A stretch of 64,000 nt of DNA, taken from Effrenium voratum (taxonomy: Eukaryota > Sar > Dinophyceae > Suessiales > Symbiodiniaceae). Position numbers and translations under genes: made by a program. The notes under the pieces are model-generated. The model did no database searches. It had not been told where the DNA came from and worked only from the letters and a program-made list of their open reading frames with translations. The stretch is from NCBI GenBank assembly GCA_963377175.1, contig CAUJNA010003503.1, positions 1-64,000 of the forward strand, read 5' to 3'. Positions within the stretch are counted from its first letter, which is position 1. Each line of letters starts with the position of its first letter. Shown here piece by piece: positions 1 through 9,560 of this stretch.

Positions 1-2
1 GG

Positions 3-270
3 CTTGCCTTGTGAGATATAGCACATATAGCACATATAGCAAGGAACCCGGGGAGAGTGGATGTTCAGTGGCTTGCCTTGTGAGATATAGCACATATAGC
101 ACATATAGCAAGGAACCCGGGGAGAGTGGATGTTCAGTGGGTTGCCTTGTGAGATATAGCACATATAGTACATATAGCAAGGAGCCGGGGGAGAGTGGAG
201 GTTCAGTGATTTGCCTTGTGAGATATAGCACATATAGTACATATAGCATGGACCCGGGGGAGCGGGTTGG
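3..270 (+). repeat. Satellite array, about 69-bp unit, left end
   Basis: Nearly four head-to-tail units start at about 3, 72, 141 and 210, a period of 69 bp. Each holds a TATAGCACATATAG run, then CAAGGA(A/G)CC, a run of G, GAGAGTGGA, GTTCAGTG and (C/G)TTGCCTTGTGAG. The array is an open reading frame giving repeated Arg-Tyr-Ser-Thr-Tyr-Ser-Thr, but only because the unit length is a multiple of three, so I do not call it a gene. The same family returns inverted at 5775-5955 and direct at 6040-6360, bracketing the left flank. Confidence 0.9.
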
Positions 271-422
271 GGGTCAGCGCGTCGCCCAGTGCGTCTTTGG
301 GCAAGGCGGCCTCACGTGCGGCAAGGGTGCAGCAAGCCGAGCGGCCCGCGTGATCTGTATGCGTTCGGTCGGGCTTCTGCCTGGTCTGTGCCCTTAAAAG
401 GCAGGCCCGGCTGTGTCGCGAA

Positions 423-760
423 TTACTGGCCGTTGTACAAGGCCCTCAAACTCTCCGCCATGGAGATCGCCTTGTCGGACCCGAACTTTCGCCTCTCGCG
501 CACAGAGTCCTTGACACACTGCGCCGTCACTTCCACGAGGATGCAGCGCTTCAGCACCGCGCGCGTGTCCGCGTCAAAGACCTTGTCAAGCGGGCGAGCG
601 CGCCACTCAAACCCTTCGAGCATGAGGTCCGGAGGGCGAATCTTCGCCATGTCGTCCAAGTTGTGGTGGAGTTTCGCCAGGTCCTGCACCGTGATGATCC
701 TGAACGTCTCCGCAGGCACCTTCACGTCGTTGTAGCGACATTCCACCAATGGTGGAGGCA
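423..760 (-). pseudogene. GC-rich coding remnant of unknown function, cut at its 5' end
   Basis: An open frame on the minus strand ends with a TAA at 423-425 and reads about 105 residues of ordinary, non-repetitive protein with mixed charged and hydrophobic residues (for example RIITVQDLAKLHHNLDD). It is much richer in GC than the reverse-transcriptase sequence that starts at about 770. At that border there is a short palindrome (CCACCAATGGTGG, near 745) and the frame loses its protein-like character. I read it as a gene whose 5' part was replaced by a 5'-truncated retroelement. No family is recognised. Its base composition and strand match the fibre-like remnant at 2776-4730, so the two may once have been neighbours. 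Confidence 0.4.
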
Positions 761-769
761 TGTTAGGGA

Positions 770-1979
770 AGTGCTTTGACTTGTGTGCAGCGTATAGACA
801 AATGGGGGTGCACCCGTCGTCCCTTTGGGCGTCCTTTGTTGTTGTGTTCAACCCCCATCTTCGCTGTCCCCAGGTTTTGGCTCTCCGAGCCCTTCCGTTC
901 GGGGCTACAAGATCCGTGCATAGCTTCTTGCGGGTTGCGCGCAGTCTCTATTGGATTGGCGCCTCTTCGTTAGCTTTGTGCTGGACTGTTTTCTTCGACG
1001 ATTTTGTCACCCTGACACCGCCATGCCTGGCAAGCTCATCAGAGATGCGGTAGATGCACTGTTCAGGCTGACGGGGTGGAAGTACGCCACCGATGGTGAC
1101 AAATGCCTCCCTTTCTCCACATGCTTCAGTGCTCTTGGAATCACAGCTAATTTGGAGCACATTCGGGACGGATGGGCCGAATTCGGCAACACTGCCAAGC
1201 GCAGAGCTGAGTTGGGTGACACTCTTGAAGCTGTTTGCAACAGGAAAAGGCTCACAGTTAGTGAAGCACTCAGGTTGCGCGGCCGCATGCAATTTGCGGA
1301 TGGACAAATTTTCGGGAGAGCCAGCCGCCTTTGCTTAAGGGAGGTTGACAAGCATGTTTTCGAAACTAGCGGTTCAGCTTTGTCAGATGATTCCATAGCA
1401 GCCATCTCGAGGTTCGCTTGTTTGTTGCGTGAAGGAGCTCCAAGGAAGATCTCCATAGATGCGGGTTCGCCGTGGTTACTCTTCACAGATGCTTGCTATG
1501 AGAAAGGGGCAGCTTGGGCATGTGGGCTTGGAGGAGTGCTGTTTGGTCCCACGGGAGAACTACACTCCTTCTTTTCACATTGCCTTAATGATGAGCAAAG
1601 GGAGGCTTTGGGTGAACTCCGCAAAAAGACAATCATCTTCGAAGCAGAGCTGCTCAGTGTTTGCATCGCGTTCGCACTATGGGGCCGGCTTTTTGCGGGC
1701 CACCCGATTGTGTGTTTTGTAGACAACAATGCGGTCCGTGACGTTCTCATTTCTGGCCGTGGAAGGTCCAACATCGCCAAGCATCTTGTGGAGGTTTTGC
1801 TGAATCTTGAAGACAGCCATTCGGTCTTGACTTGGATTGCGCGTGTGCCTTCGCCATCCAACGTGAGTGATGGACCTTCAAGAGGATTCGCGTCCGAGCT
1901 CGAGGCCCAAAATGCCACGTGTTGCAATGTGGAAAATTTACTTGACATTCTACTAAAAGGAAAATCGCTTGACGGTTAA
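770..1979 (+). pseudogene. Retroelement reverse transcriptase/RNase H remnant, frameshifted
   Basis: The first part (from about 770, frame of position 760) shows reverse-transcriptase signatures: DLCAAYRQMGV, then ALPFGATRSVHSF, then FFDDF at about 991-1005, where the two Asp fit the catalytic (Y/F)xDD box. Near 1030-1045 the protein moves to another frame, which continues open to a TAA at 1977-1979. This second part has RNase H-like acidic residues in order: FTDACYE (about 1480), FEAELLSV (about 1640), VDNNAV (about 1720) and SNVSDGPSR (about 1860). The frame change and missing 5' part make it a 5'-truncated, inactive copy. A programmed frameshift is possible but less likely. The family is the type common in dinoflagellate genomes; whether it is LTR, DIRS or LINE I cannot tell. 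Confidence 0.75.
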
Positions 1980-1987
1980 GATGGGGT

Positions 1988-2236
1988 GATGATAATGCAA
2001 ACTGTGCTGCATGCGCCCGTGCATAAGTGTATCAGACTTGTGTGTTCAGTGACCATTTCGATTCAGATGCAATCTTGGACATCCCATTGTCACCACGAGA
2101 AAAGGAGCGTCGACTTTCAATCTTTCGAGATGTGATTTGTATATATTTATATGTGCGCTTGCCCTTTCTTAGGGATTTACTCCTAGGTTCATAATACTAG
2201 TTCACAGGTTGGCGTCTTTGGTTTGGCTCAAGAAAT
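1988..2236 (+). repeat. 249-bp direct repeat, copy 1 (retroelement 3' end?)
   Basis: This begins TGATAATGCAAACTG right after the stop codon of the reverse-transcriptase remnant and ends TTTGGCTCAAGAAATAA. It is almost identical to 2528-2775. Its position suggests the 3' untranslated end, or an LTR, of that retroelement. The last part before AAATAA shares 11 bases (TTTGGCTCAAG) with the 3' end of the conserved dinoflagellate spliced leader. That may be chance. Confidence 0.8.
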
Positions 2237-2527
2237 AAGTAAGCGGTCACTTGTGATAGCACGTTATTTTGTGAGCCAACCAAAGTGAAAAACAGTGGTT
2301 TTTCAAGCCAGCCTGTGAGTGTGTGTCATGCCGCAGCATGGGCTGAGGAGGGTGGGTGTCTCCGTTCATTCGGTGCACCTTTTTGTCCCGCCCAGCCCGC
2401 CCTAGATTACTTGCAGTGGCCTTGCATCTCACTTGTGCGCAAACTATGCGGCAGTGGCACCAATGATGCAAACTATGCAACAGTGCACCATGCACAAGTG
2501 CCTCAGACTTGAGTGCTCAGCCGGGTG
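2237..2527. other. Spacer between the 249-bp repeats
   Basis: No gene is visible. The last 60 bases (about 2461-2520, ATGCAAACTATG to GAGTGCTCAG) look like a decayed third copy of the beginning of the 249-bp repeat, suggesting several nested or tandem insertions. Confidence 0.5.
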
Positions 2528-2775
2528 TGATAATGCAAACTGTGCTGCACGCGCCCGTGCATAAGTGTATCAGACTTGTGTGTTCAGTGACCATTTCGAT
2601 TCAGATGCAATCTTGGACATCCCATTGTCACCACGAGAAAAGGAGCGTCGACTTTCAATCTTTCGAGATGTGATTTGTATATATTTATATGCGCGCTTGC
2701 CCTTTCTTAGGGATTTACTCCTAGGTTCATAATACTAGTTCACAGGTTGGCGTCTTTGGTTTGGCTCAAGAAATA
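2528..2775 (+). repeat. 249-bp direct repeat, copy 2
   Basis: This is the second copy of the repeat at 1988-2236, with a few base changes (for example CATGCGCCC to CACGCGCCC). Its last bases supply the stop codon (TGA on the minus strand, 2764-2766) that ends the fibre-like frame, so the repeat is inserted into or against the 3' end of that gene. Confidence 0.8.
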
Positions 2776-4730
2776 AAGACGTTGTCGGCCTCGGACATGT
2801 GCGCCACGAAGTTGGAGGCCGTGCCGAGCCGGTACCGGCAGGCGAAGAGGAGCTCTCGGCCGGGGGTCAAGTTGTAGGTGCGCACGATGTTCCACGGGTT
2901 CACTGCCAGGGTCAGGGTGTAGCCGTCCACGCTCACTGCGCCCGCGGTGTGGGTGGCCAGGACCACGCTGCAGCCGCTGCTGGGGCAAACCGTCCAGTTT
3001 GACAGGGAGACGTCCGTGGGGGCCAGGATCTGCTCTTCTATGGCGGCCACCACCTCGTCGGCCCCCCAAAGCGCACGGCTATTTGCAGGGCCGAGGCCGC
3101 CTGTGCGATGGTGTAGTAGCTGAGCAGCGCGGCTGCGATGCTCGAGGCCGTTGCCGTGTCCTGGTCGGCGGCCGAGCGGTACGCCACCAGCGCCGAGGTG
3201 ATTTGGTTGGTTGTGAACACGTCCTGGTCCGGGCCCGTCCGGTAGGCCAGCAGCGCGCCTGCGATGGCGGCCTGCGTCTGCGTGTCCTGCGCGCTTGCCG
3301 TGCGGTAATCTCCCAACAGCGCGTCTACCTGCGCCGAGGTGTAGTACGCCAGCAGCGCGGCCGAGATGGCGCTGGTCGTCTCCGCGTCCTGCGCCGCGCC
3401 CGTTCGGTAGTCGTCCAACAACGCGTCCACTTGTGAGGAGGTGTAGTAGGCCAGCAGCGCAGCCGCGAGGGCCGCGTCCGCCGCCGCGATGGAGTAGCAG
3501 TCGGCCGTGATGCTCAGCGTGTCGTCGCCGTTGGCCAGCGCAGCAGAGAGAGGAGCCTCCAGATGCAGGTTGCGAACGAACGACGTTGCTTCCGCGAACG
3601 AGCTCCCAAGTTGTGAAGCCCGCCCAGACCGGCGCGTTAACAACTCCGCCGCTGCCGGAAAGCTGCAGGGCGGCGAGCTCCGCGAGGATTGCGTCGAGGG
3701 CGCTCTGGAGCGTGGTCTCGCTGGCTGAGAGCGCGGCGTTCGTGGCGTACGAGGCCAGCAGCGTCGCGTCGGCCTTGGCCCCCTGGAGCGCCGTGATGCT
3801 GGCGTCGCGGCTAGCAAGCTGCGCTGCGACGAGGGCCTCGGTGGCGAGACCCAGCAGGGCATTTGCTATCTTGGTGTCCACCTCCAGCGTCCAGCCCGTC
3901 CACCGTGGAGAGCAGGGAGGTCAGCGCGCTTGCGTCCGCCTTGCCGAGGAGGGCGGCGTCCAGGGCTGCCGTGGTGACTGCGCCCAGGAGGGCCGCCGCT
4001 ATCTTAGAGCCCACCTCCGAGGAAGTGTCGACGGCCGACAGCGGGGCGTACGCGGTCAGCGCGCTGGCGTCCGCCTTGGAGGCCTGCAGCCCCGAGATGG
4101 AGGCGTCTCGGCTCGCGAGCTCGGAGGCCAGCGCAGCGGCGGTGACGACGCCCAGGAGAGCGTTGGCCACCTTGGTGTCGACCTCCAGCGGCGTGATCCT
4201 CGCCGCTATGTCTAGGGAGTGCTGGTCCACCACCGTCTTGAGGCCGTACTTAACGGCCGCCGTGGCCAGCGTGGCGTTGTTGGCCAAGGCGATGGAGCCG
4301 TTCATGGCCGCCGTGGTGCTGTAGTTGGACAGCTTCAGGTCCACGCCGTCCGGGGTGCTCTTCGTAGCCACCACGCCATCCTGCGCGTCTCAGGCCGACT
4401 GGTCTGCCTTGTTGGAGAGACCCGTGGTCAGCGAGCGCTGCGATGCTGCTTCCGTGCGCGGCCACCTGTCCGTCCGTGGTGGCCAGGGCTGCTGCCGTGG
4501 CCAGACGCGCAATCGCCGGCGCCAGCGCGCTGCTGTCCAGCTTTGAGGCCCTCGGTTGTCCAGGGGCCGCGTTGTTGCCGGAGGCTGCCGTGTTCGCCAG
4601 GTCTGTTACTTGTGCGTAGGGCGTCAGAGCCAGGGCCAGCTAGCTGCCCTGCGGTGACGTGCGTGCCGTCAGTTACCTCTCCGTTGTCCAGGACCTCCGG
4701 GATGTTGCCGGTGACAGGTCCTTCAAACAT
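2764..4730 (-). pseudogene. Broken repetitive fibre-like protein (virus-like)
   Basis: On the minus strand a GC-rich, Ala/Leu/Thr/Asp-rich protein can be followed through at least four frame changes from MFEGPVTGN (4730) down to VAHMSEADN (about 2790). It is built of loose repeats of the type AALLAYYTSAQVDALL and ASRDASISGLQASKAD. Such heptad-like Ala/Leu/Tyr-Thr repeats are typical of trimeric fibre or stalk proteins of phages and large algal viruses, and of some algal surface proteins. The final roughly 80 residues (two Cys near SSGCSVV, then aromatic residues) look like a small globular tip domain. Because of the frame changes I take it as a dead gene, perhaps an endogenous viral fragment. 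Viral origin is inference from repeat style and high GC only. Confidence 0.5.
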
Positions 4731-4749
4731 GTTTACATATGTTTTCGCC

Positions 4750-4783
4750 GACGCCTTAGTCCAGTGGCTAAGGCGTCGGCTCG
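4750..4783. repeat. 13-bp-arm hairpin with tRNA-like box motifs
   Basis: GCCGACGCCTTAG and CTAAGGCGTCGGC are perfect inverted arms around an 8-base loop (TCCAGTGG). TAGTCCAGTGG resembles a pol III A box, and GGCTCGATTCC (4776-4786) resembles a B box, but they lie too close together for a tRNA and no anticodon arm fits. It may be a collapsed tRNA or tRNA-derived SINE fragment. Confidence 0.5.
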
Positions 4784-4855
4784 ATTCCTGCCGCGAGCGC
4801 AGTTGAGTACCATTCAGTCCGAACTCCGGCCGTTAGAAGTTTCCGCAAGTATGTG

Positions 4856-4880
4856 AAGTGACCGGTGGCGCCGGTCACTT
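4856..4880. repeat. Perfect hairpin, 10-bp arms, TGGCG loop
   Basis: AAGTGACCGG and CCGGTCACTT flank the pentanucleotide TGGCG. This is one of three hairpins in 4.8-5.3 kb that share this loop but have different stems. Confidence 0.85.
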
Positions 4881-4937
4881 CGTGGGTCACTTCGTGAGAC
4901 GACCCCGTGGGTGACCTGAAAGCGAGACAGCACCAGG

Positions 4938-4990
4938 CCCGCACCAGGCCACCAGGCCCGCACCAGGCCCGCACCAGGCCCGCACCAGCA
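4938..4990 (+). repeat. Short tandem repeat, CACCAGGCCCG units
   Basis: At least five units of (G)CACCAGGCCCG, some truncated, lie head to tail. This is simple GC-rich tandem sequence with no gene. Confidence 0.8.
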
Positions 4991-5034
4991 GGGTTTTTTC
5001 GGAAGTAGTGGGGCTACAATGTGACTCAATTGAT

Positions 5035-5055
5035 TTGACCGGTGGCGCCGGTCAA
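5035..5055. repeat. Perfect hairpin, 8-bp arms, TGGCG loop
   Basis: TTGACCGG and CCGGTCAA surround TGGCG. The inner stem is identical to that of the hairpin at 4856-4880, while the outer stem bases differ on both sides in a compensating way. Confidence 0.85.
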
Positions 5056-5185
5056 TCGTGATGAGTCACCTGCGCACGACGCTCGAAAATTTCGGGACAA
5101 ATCGCCGAAAATTTCGCCTCGAGGCTCCTCGGGTGGCGCGGGCTCGGCAGGCTGGCGCGCGTGCCGCTACATAGCACGTGCTCGG

Positions 5186-5227
5186 CTACCAGGACACGAA
5201 ACTATCCTTCACTTCGTGTCCTGGTAG
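5186..5227. repeat. Perfect hairpin, 15-bp arms
   Basis: CTACCAGGACACGAA at 5186-5200 is exactly complementary to the last 15 bases (TTCGTGTCCTGGTAG), with a 12-base loop. Confidence 0.85.
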
Positions 5228-5248
5228 TGAGACCTATAGCCTAATGCA

Positions 5249-5275
5249 GAAACTATGCATGGCGTGCATAGTTTC
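5249..5275. repeat. Perfect hairpin, 11-bp arms, TGGCG loop
   Basis: GAAACTATGCA and TGCATAGTTTC flank TGGCG. The stem is unrelated to the other two TGGCG-loop hairpins. Confidence 0.85.
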
Positions 5276-5298
5276 ATCGGACAAATAAAAGCGTGGTA

Positions 5299-5335
5299 CA
5301 GTCCTCCCCCCACGGGAGGACGCAGGGGAGGACTG
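5299..5335. repeat. Hairpin with 11-bp arms
   Basis: CAGTCCTCCCC (5299-5309) pairs with GGGGAGGACTG (5325-5335). An internal GGGAGGAC copy offers an alternative shorter hairpin. Confidence 0.8.
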
Positions 5336-5366
5336 GAATTTTTTTCCTGGGAAGAGTTCCGACTTA

Positions 5367-5453
5367 GACCGAAGCCGCGGAGCCGGCCTCGCTCAGACCG
5401 AAGCCGCGGAGCCGGCCTCGCTCAGACCGAAGCCGCGGAGCCGGCCTCGGCTT
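5367..5453 (+). repeat. 29-bp tandem repeat, three units
   Basis: Three consecutive near-identical units begin GACCGAAGCCGCGGAG, at about 5367, 5396 and 5425. They are very GC-rich and contain the palindrome CCGCGG. Confidence 0.85.
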
Positions 5454-5459
5454 GGCACT

Positions 5460-5770
5460 GGCTCCGATGCCGGGCAGGTGGCGCGGCAGCGGGGGCTTCT
5501 ATGCCGGGCAGGTGGCGCGCCAGGGTGAGGCTTCTATGCCAGGCAGGTGGCGCGGCCGGGCGGCGCGCCCGGAGTGCCAAGCCTCAACATGTCAATCCGA
5601 CATGTTGAAGCAATTAGGCTCCGATGCCGGGCAGGTGGCGCGGCCGGAGGCTTCTATGCCGGGCAGGTGGCGCGGCAGGGTGGCGCAGTGCCAAGCCGCC
5701 ACCGTATGACCGTATGATTCGTATGACTCGGCGGGCTGGCGTGGCTCCGATGCCGGGCAGGTGGCGCAGT
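5460..5770 (+). repeat. GC-rich repeat cluster around GCCGGGCAGGTGGCGCGGC
   Basis: At least seven copies of ATGCC(G/A)GGCAGGTGGCGC, spaced 20-100 bp apart, are mixed with a hairpin at 5585-5607 (CAACATGTC and GACATGTTG arms) and a run of CGTATGA repeats near 5703-5726. The TGGCG pentamer of the hairpin loops upstream recurs in every unit. No gene is supported. Confidence 0.7.
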
Positions 5771-5774
5771 GCCA

Positions 5775-6360
5775 AGCCGCCGAACCCTCACAGTCCCCCG
5801 GGTCCTTGCTATACGTCCTATATGTGCTATATGGGTCTCACAAGGCAAGCCGCAGAACCTCCACTCTCCCCCGGCTCCTTGCTATACGTCCTATATGTGC
5901 TAGATGGGTCTCACAAGGCAAGCCGCTATGGGTCTCACAAGGCAAGCCGCAGAGCTGTATACTATACACATAGCATCTCAACATGTACCAAATATGCATT
6001 GTGTAGCACATATAGTGTATTTTAACGCGCGTCTCGATAACATATAGTACTTATAGGACATATAGCAAGGAGCCCGGAGAGTGTGGGGGTTCAGTGGGTT
6101 GGCGTGTAAGAGCCATATAGCACATATAGGACATATAGCAAGGAGCCCGGAGAGTGTGGGGGTTCAGCGGCTTGGCGTGTAAGAGCCATATAGCACATAT
6201 AGGACATATAGCAAGGAGCCCGGAGAGTGTGGGGGTTCAGCGGCTTGGCGTGGCCTCAATGCCGGGCAGAAGGCTCCGATACCGGGCTTCTATACCATAT
6301 AGCACATATAGCACATATAGCAAGGAGCCGGGGGACTGTGGGGGTTCAGCGAGCGGCTTG
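5775..6360. repeat. Satellite of about 70 bp, inverted then direct copies
   Basis: From about 5775 to 5955 the satellite seen at position 3 appears in reverse orientation (CCTTGCTATACGTCCTATAT...). From about 6040 to 6360 it is in forward orientation with a period of about 72-73 bp (GAGAGTGTGGGGGTTCAG near 6077, 6150 and 6223), with a variant ending TTGGCGTGTAAGAGCC. The head-to-head arrangement makes a loose inverted repeat about 80 bp apart. Confidence 0.85.
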
Positions 6361-6384
6361 GCGTACACGCGTTTTTGGTTCAAT

Positions 6385-6476
6385 TTTGTTGCAATATTGC
6401 GGCAACGAGAGTCAACCATGGAGCAATTTTGATGCAATATTGCGGCAACAAGAGTCAACCATGGATCAATATTGCC
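6385..6476 (+). repeat. Two 45-bp tandem units just outside the left arm
   Basis: Two copies of TTGCAATATTGCGGCAAC(G/A)AGAGTCAACCATGGA lie directly before the point where the large inverted repeat begins. They are absent from the corresponding place beyond the right arm, so they belong to the flank. Confidence 0.75.
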
Positions 6477-6599
6477 AACCTCTCTCTTTAGAGGGGGTTT
6501 CCCAAATGGATTCTATTCTACCTGACAGGCTCCTAGCACTCGTCCGTCCAGGAAACGACCTCAAGCCAGTGTCAAGGTATTTGGTGTTTTCAAACCTAT

Positions 6600-7400
6600 T
6601 TGGTGTTTTCAACCATTCGTAAAGTAGAGGCAATGGTTAAGCACTCAAGCTGGCAAAGAGATATCATTGACAACTTGAGTTTGGTTTTATGCATTTTCTC
6701 AATTGCTGCAGTTTTCACTCAGCTACAATCCAAGGCGCTAGAGGGCCAATGCAGGGGAGGGCAGGGGAAGGGGAGGGGGAGGAGGTTTGGGGGGGGGGGG
6801 TGCACGCTTGATGTTCTTACTCAACAGACACAATCATTTGTTCACTGCAAGGCAAACTGTGGATTCAAGAACACCCAAAGCAACACACAGAGCAACAACA
6901 TCAACCTGGAGACACGCGTCATGTGTCAGACAATTGACAAAAGCACACGTGCTGAATCAAAGAAAACTGCGCTTCCAGCCTGGGTAGTCGCCTTGTTCTC
7001 TTTCAGACTTGTGGGGTTGGGAGGATCAGCCAATGTCTTTTTCTACCAATTGCCACATCCTATCCCATGTGTGCCCACATAAATGCACAAGTTCATATAT
7101 GAGTTTCCCATCAACTTGCCTCTTGCAACAACTTACACCTTCCCTCATCCTCAAGGTAAATGGCTCACGTGGCAGTCATGTTTGTTGTTTGGTCGGGTTG
7201 TGTCGCATGTGTGTGTGCAGGATGTCTTACTAAGGAGTACTCAGGCACTGACTAAGGACTACTCAGGCACTGCCACAGGAAGACCCTCTTTTGCAAACTA
7301 AATTAGGACCCCACCGAAAGGTGGTAAGCGCCGAAAGGTGCAGGGCCGCTTTGTTTGTGCGTGGTGGACATGCTCTATCAGGCCGTTGGGTTGGGATGTG
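6600..7400. other. Non-coding part of left arm before the TATG array
   Basis: I see no supported gene. Notable are a run of G at 6790-6800, a duplicated (GGA)(C/G)TACTCAGGCACTGAC segment near 7235-7275, and CCGAAAGGTGGTAAGCG/CCGAAAGGTG near 7313-7340. In the right arm the last item is tandemly duplicated (52020-52120). Confidence 0.5.
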
Positions 7401-7429
7401 GGCAGTGGCTTCAAGGGAGCCTCATTATG

Positions 7430-7555
7430 TAAATGTGTATGTATGCATGAATGTAAGTATGTAGGTGTGTATGTGTGTATGCATGTACGTATGCGTGTAG
7501 TGTAATGTAATGTAATGTAGTGTGGTGTGGTGTAGTGAAATATTCTGTATGCATG

Positions 7556-7586
<31 letters not shown>

Positions 7587-7709
7587 TGTATGTATTGTAC
7601 GTATGCATGTATGTATGTATGTATGTATGTATGTATGTATGTATGCATGTGTGTGTGTGTGTATGTATTTATGTATGTATGTATGTATGTATGTATGTAT
7701 GTATGTATG

Positions 7710-7740
<31 letters not shown>

Positions 7741-7851
7741 TGTATGTATGCATGCATGCATGTATGTTTGTATGTATGTAATGTATGTAATGTATGTATG
7801 TATGTGTGTATGTATGTATGTTTGTTTGTATGTATGTATGTATACTGTATG

Positions 7852-7882
<31 letters not shown>

Positions 7883-9560
7883 GTATGTATGTGTGTATGC
7901 ATACACACATACATACTTACATACATACATACAGTATACATACATACAAACACACATACATACATACACACATACATACATACATACATACATTACATAC
8001 ATTTCATACATACATACATGCATGCATACATACTTACATTACATACAATCATACAAACAAACATACATACATACATTACATACATTACATACATAGAGAC
8101 ATACATACATACATACATGACAGACACACATACATACATTACATAGATACATTACATATATGTAATGTATGTATGTAATGTATGTATGTATGTATGCATG
8201 CATGTATATGTATGTGTGTAATGTATATAATGTATGTAATGGAAAATACAGTATGTAATGTATTTAATGTAGGTCTGTATGTGTGTCTGTCATGTACGTA
8301 TGTATGTATTTATGTATGTATGTATGTATGTATGTAATGTATGGAATGTATGGAATGTATGTATGTATGTATGTATGTATCTAATGTATGTGTGTTTGTC
8401 TGTAATGTAATGTATGTATGTATGTATGTAGGTATGTGTGAAATGTATGTATGTATGTATGTATATTTGCTATGTATGTATGTAGGTAGGTGTGTATGTA
8501 TGTACGTTACATGTATGTATGTGTGTATCCATGTCATGTAGACACGTATGCATGTATGTGTGTATGTACGTCATGTTATGTATGTTTGATGCATGTTCTG
8601 TAAGCATGCATGTTATGTATGCGTGTATGTATGTATGTAGGCATGTATGTAATGTATGTACGTATGTAGGTATGTAGGCATGTAGGTATGTAGGTATGTA
8701 TGTATACAGGTATAGAGGTATGAATGTATGTATGCAAATATGTATGCAATGTATGTATGTATGTAGTGTAATGTAATGCAATGCAATGTAATGTATGTAT
8801 GTATGTATGTAAGTAATGTATGTAATGATGTGTGTATGTATGTACGTATGGAAACACATGCTCGTATGTATGTTTGCGTGTATGCACGCAGTGGTATGAA
8901 ATGTATGTATTTATGCATGTGTGAGCAAGCAAGTAAGTATGTATGTATGGAGATGTGTATGTCTGCAATGAATGTTTGTATGTGTGTGTACTGGAATCTA
9001 AGTATCATGTATGTGTGCATGTAGGTATCAATGTACTGCAATGTACCTATGTTAGCATGTATGTATGCATTGATGTATGCATGCATGTATGTAATTTATC
9101 ATGGATGTAATGTGTGTGCGTCTGTGTGTACCCATGCATGCATGTCCACATGTGCTGATGTACTGTAATGTACCTATGTGAGCATGTATGCATGAATGTA
9201 TGTACCTATGCACGTATGTATGTATGCTCTGTAATGCAATTTGATGTAAGAGTAATGTAACGCAATGTATGTATGTGTGTATTGTATGAGTGTAATATGG
9301 ATACATAGACTATTTATCTTTGTGCGGATGTATGCATGTAGTATGTATGTAGGTCTGTATGTCTGTATGTAATGTATGTAATGTATGTATGTAATGTATG
9401 TATGTAATGTAATGTAATGTGATGTAATGTAGTGTAATGTAATGTAATGTAGTGTAAGTATGTATGTAATCTAATGTAATGTGATGTAATGTAATGTAGC
9501 GTAGTGATGTGTAATGTAATGTATGTATGTATGTATGTATGTATGTATGTATGTATATAC
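7430..9560 (+). repeat. TATG/CATA tetranucleotide array (left arm)
   Basis: About 2.1 kb of degenerate (TATG)n with AATG, TGTG and GCATG interruptions. The strand of the motif flips to CATA at 7900 and back at about 8160, so the array contains a long palindrome centred at 7899/7900. All open frames here (poly Tyr-Val-Cys-Met or Ile-His-Thr) come from the 4-bp period and are not genes. The mirror copy is at 49805-51930. Confidence 0.95.

Noticed and set aside
289..735. Plus-strand frame of 148 codons
   Set aside because: Opposite strand of the GC-rich remnant; the minus strand has the more protein-like sequence and ends where the GC-rich block ends.
4745..4800. tRNA gene
   Set aside because: A- and B-box-like motifs are present but only about 10 bases apart, with no anticodon arm or acceptor stem; the sequence is better explained as a hairpin.
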